Assembly: GCA_003342815.1 (NCBI GenBank)
Contig: PTEX01000024.1
Coordinates: 942,402 to 1,006,401, forward strand
Source of the DNA: Eudromia elegans
Lineage: Eukaryota > Chordata > Aves > Tinamiformes > Tinamidae
Direction: 5' to 3'
DNA length: 64,000 bases
The first letter of the stretch is position 1. The number at the start of each line of letters is the position of its first letter. The notes under the pieces were generated by a model. The model was not told the origin of the DNA. It did not search any database and was given only the letters and a program-made list of their open reading frames with translations. The position numbers were made by a program, and so were the translations under genes. Of this stretch, positions 61,963 through 64,000 are shown piece after piece.

Positions 61963-64000
61963 CTGTCAAAGATGAGAAAGAAGAGTCTTTCTGAGAGGGG
62001 TTCAGGTAAGGCAAAGCCCTGCCTGCCAGCTTTGAGGCTACCACTTTGAAGGTATAGCCAGAACGTTGGCCTCTCAAGCTTGTTGGCGACCACAGACACC
62101 TTCCCCAGCTTGGGCATCATCTCTAGCTGAGGGTCGGGACATCTACAGTGCACATAAGGAGTGCTGAGGAACATTGTGTGTTGGCTGGTGGACTGGGCCG
62201 ACCCTTGCCCAGAACGACGTATGAACGATGACTGAGGTTGCTTCTTGCCAGACAGCTCAAGCTGAGGACACTTTTTGGCACAGACATGTTCAGCAGGGGC
62301 ACTGGGTGAATCCAATCCTAAATTCCCCCCTCACTTTCCCAGGTTCTGCTCCACCTCTCAAACACAGGCAAGGAAGTCTGCTTGCCAGCTTACCAGGGAA
62401 AGCAGCAGACAACTCCTTGTATTACATGATAGGATACAGTCCAGCAGTGACCCATGCTCCTCATTTTTACAATAGCAATAGCAGCATTATGTATAAACCT
62501 GGTGAGAACCTGTCCTTAACACACAAGGCTTAGACCACAAATGGACCAGCTAGCCCAGTGGTACCCCTGGTATTATAGAGAAAACTGAGGCATTAAACAC
62601 ACCAAGGCAGACCTCTTGCTGAAGATTAGGAAAGGAAACTGGCCAGAGCACGGTCTGCTCAGGGCTTGTCTCTTCTTGGTGCAGCCAGCTCAAACTTTGC
62701 TTGAGTTTTTTGCAGCCAGAAAAAAAAAAAAGAAGACTTGGCACCATAGCAAACAGTTATGATTTTGGTGCAAGACAGGGTGTCTTAGCTCACTCATAAG
62801 CAGCACTCGTGAGAGGTTGCTCCCGACCGGACTGGGCTGGCACTGGCCCACATCAATTAGCCCACTGTTCTGCCACTTGCTGCTCCAGAGAGGCAATTTG
62901 CTCCTTACCCCTTTTCTCAGGCTGCCTGCAGAGATGCTCATTAGCGCATGCAGGAGTGTGCCCAGCACTCAGCAGCTGCCTGAACCCAGACCCCCAAATT
63001 CAGTGCCACCAGCTCTTACCAAAGGCTGTTACCTGCTCCCGGCAGCTCTTCTGCTTGCTTTCACTTGTTAACCCCCAAGACAACACGAGCTTCCCTTGCT
63101 CATGGGCAGGGGGGAGCAGGGTCCAACTTTGCCAACTCATCCTCCAACTCTCTTCCCCATCTATTGATTTATTGATTATTATGGCTGCAGCAGGTCCTCC
63201 CTCTGCTACCCTCGCTGCTGGCTCAGAGCTGACTTCCTCAACCATGCCACTAAAAGAGACAGGGTGCTCCCGGAGCACTCCCTTGGACAGTGTGTCCTGC
63301 CTGGAGGGGTGCTCCTGGAGCGATCCCTTGGCCGGTGTGCCCTGCCTGGAGGGGTGCTCCCGGAGCGCTCCCTTGGATGGTGTGTCCTGCCTGGATGGGT
63401 GCTCCTGGAGCTCTCGCTTGGACAGTGTGTCCTGCCTGGACAGGTGCTCCCAGAGCGCTCCCTTGGACGGTGTGTCCTGCCTGGAGGAGGCAGAGCAGAG
63501 CCATGCAGCACTGCCTGCCTCCCTGCTTGTTTGTCCGGTCCTGGCTCCACTGTCAGCCAAGTGCTGATGAAAGAGAAGGCTACTGAAAACATCCCTTGCA
63601 TAGGAACGAGGTCACGAGAGAAGGGCATTTGCTGAGGGGCGCTGGATTCACTCCCCGGTCTGCGTCCCCTCCCTGGCCAGAGGAAGGGCTGAGCTCCAGG
63701 CACAGCACCCACTAGGGACGATGCTGCACTTCTTTGGAGGAAGGCAGCTAGGGTAGGAGCAGCCGTGAAGGCCAGGCACGTAGCACATCCTCAGGAGGAG
63801 GAAGCCCGGCAAGCTCACGCTACTCCCCGGGATCGCACTGGGTGCTGCACAGAGGCGCTGGGCGTGGGCAGCGCGGGCACGGCGCAGGAGGTGAAGCAGC
63901 CTGACAGAGCCCGCAGGCAGGCAAGGACTTCCCAGCAGAGCCCCAACAAGACAGGGCAGTGGGAACCCAAGGAAAGGACGGTGGTGGGGAGGGTGACTTC
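61963..64000 (-). other. GABRG4 intron (partial) to the window edge
   Basis: Searched on the - strand for the family's 68-nt exon (VYVNSIGPVSSINM type); none found. The only notable content is the 45-bp minisatellite, so the next upstream exon should lie past position 64000. Confidence 0.7.
63262..63486. repeat. 45-bp minisatellite, exactly 5 units
   Basis: Five tandem units of 45 bases (225 in total), each starting gggtgctcc or a variant and ending tgtcctgcctggag. One forward frame translates as variants of GCSRSAPLDGVSCLE. It lies in the intron upstream of the 221-nt GABRG4 exon and in antisense frame, so it is not part of the receptor. Differences are point substitutions (cgg/tgg, gag/gac, gacagt/gccggt). 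Confidence 0.95.

Noticed and set aside
62809..63567. 252-codon + strand open frame at the right edge
   Set aside because: It is open because of the 45-bp repeat, which is stop-free in all six frames. It lies antisense in a GABRG4 intron and shows no domain.

Overview
The window looks like bird nuclear DNA. The evidence is a CR1 LINE tail at about 10.2-10.6 kb and a short CR1 3' end at 54.24 kb, both ending in the motif typical of avian CR1 (ccttccaacctcaaccattctgtgattctg type), plus older CR1 fragments, an intron-rich gene and long non-coding stretches. There are no operons, tRNAs, rRNAs or CRISPR arrays. Only one live protein-coding gene can be supported. || Left part: GC-rich sequence with a (TTTATA)n microsatellite at 1.72-1.83 kb is followed by an AT-rich block (about 2.7-8.28 kb). 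Inside the block, on the + strand and in the order of a normal formin gene, lie at least four recognisable but broken exons of a diaphanous-type formin, best matching DIAPH2: 4728-4833, 5605-5723, 6592-6705 and 7443-7566. A fifth, weaker candidate is at about 4202. Introns are retained, but there are frameshifts, in-frame stops and two ruined splice sites, so this is an unprocessed pseudogene (decayed duplicate). The block ends at a poly-pyrimidine tract at 8232-8283, followed by GC-richer sequence with a possible short terminal coding exon on the - strand (8522-8638). || Middle (8.6-54 kb): mostly GC-rich and without a recognisable gene. Many open frames overlap on both strands, which is what GC-rich, stop-poor DNA gives. 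It holds CR1 fragments, a 25-bp minisatellite (46.0-46.2 kb), an (ATA)n microsatellite (51.06 kb), CpG-rich patches (about 15.0 and 50.3 kb), AT-rich homeodomain-type motif clusters (15.25-15.4, 43.55 and 52.86-52.97 kb) and two splice-flanked candidate exons of unknown identity (18.79 and 20.41 kb). || Right part (54.6-64 kb): the 3' two thirds of a GABA-A receptor gamma-class subunit gene on the - strand, six exons of 221, 83, 138, 153, 203 and 294 nt with canonical splice sites and compatible phases. The protein carries the Cys-loop, the four transmembrane segments and a gamma-type C terminus. Residues that differ from gamma1-3 point to the avian/reptilian gamma-4 subunit (GABRG4, counterpart of mammalian GABRE). 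Upstream exons (signal peptide, N terminus and the usual 68-nt exon) are not in the window and should lie beyond position 64000. An intron holds a 45-bp minisatellite (63262-63486) that is stop-free in all six frames. || In mammals DIAPH2 and GABRE are both X-linked and the corresponding avian region is chromosome 4 in chicken, so finding a DIAPH2 relic and GABRG4 in one window fits that chromosome. This is inference from recalled synteny. I found no new multi-gene system. The least expected content is the formin relic.
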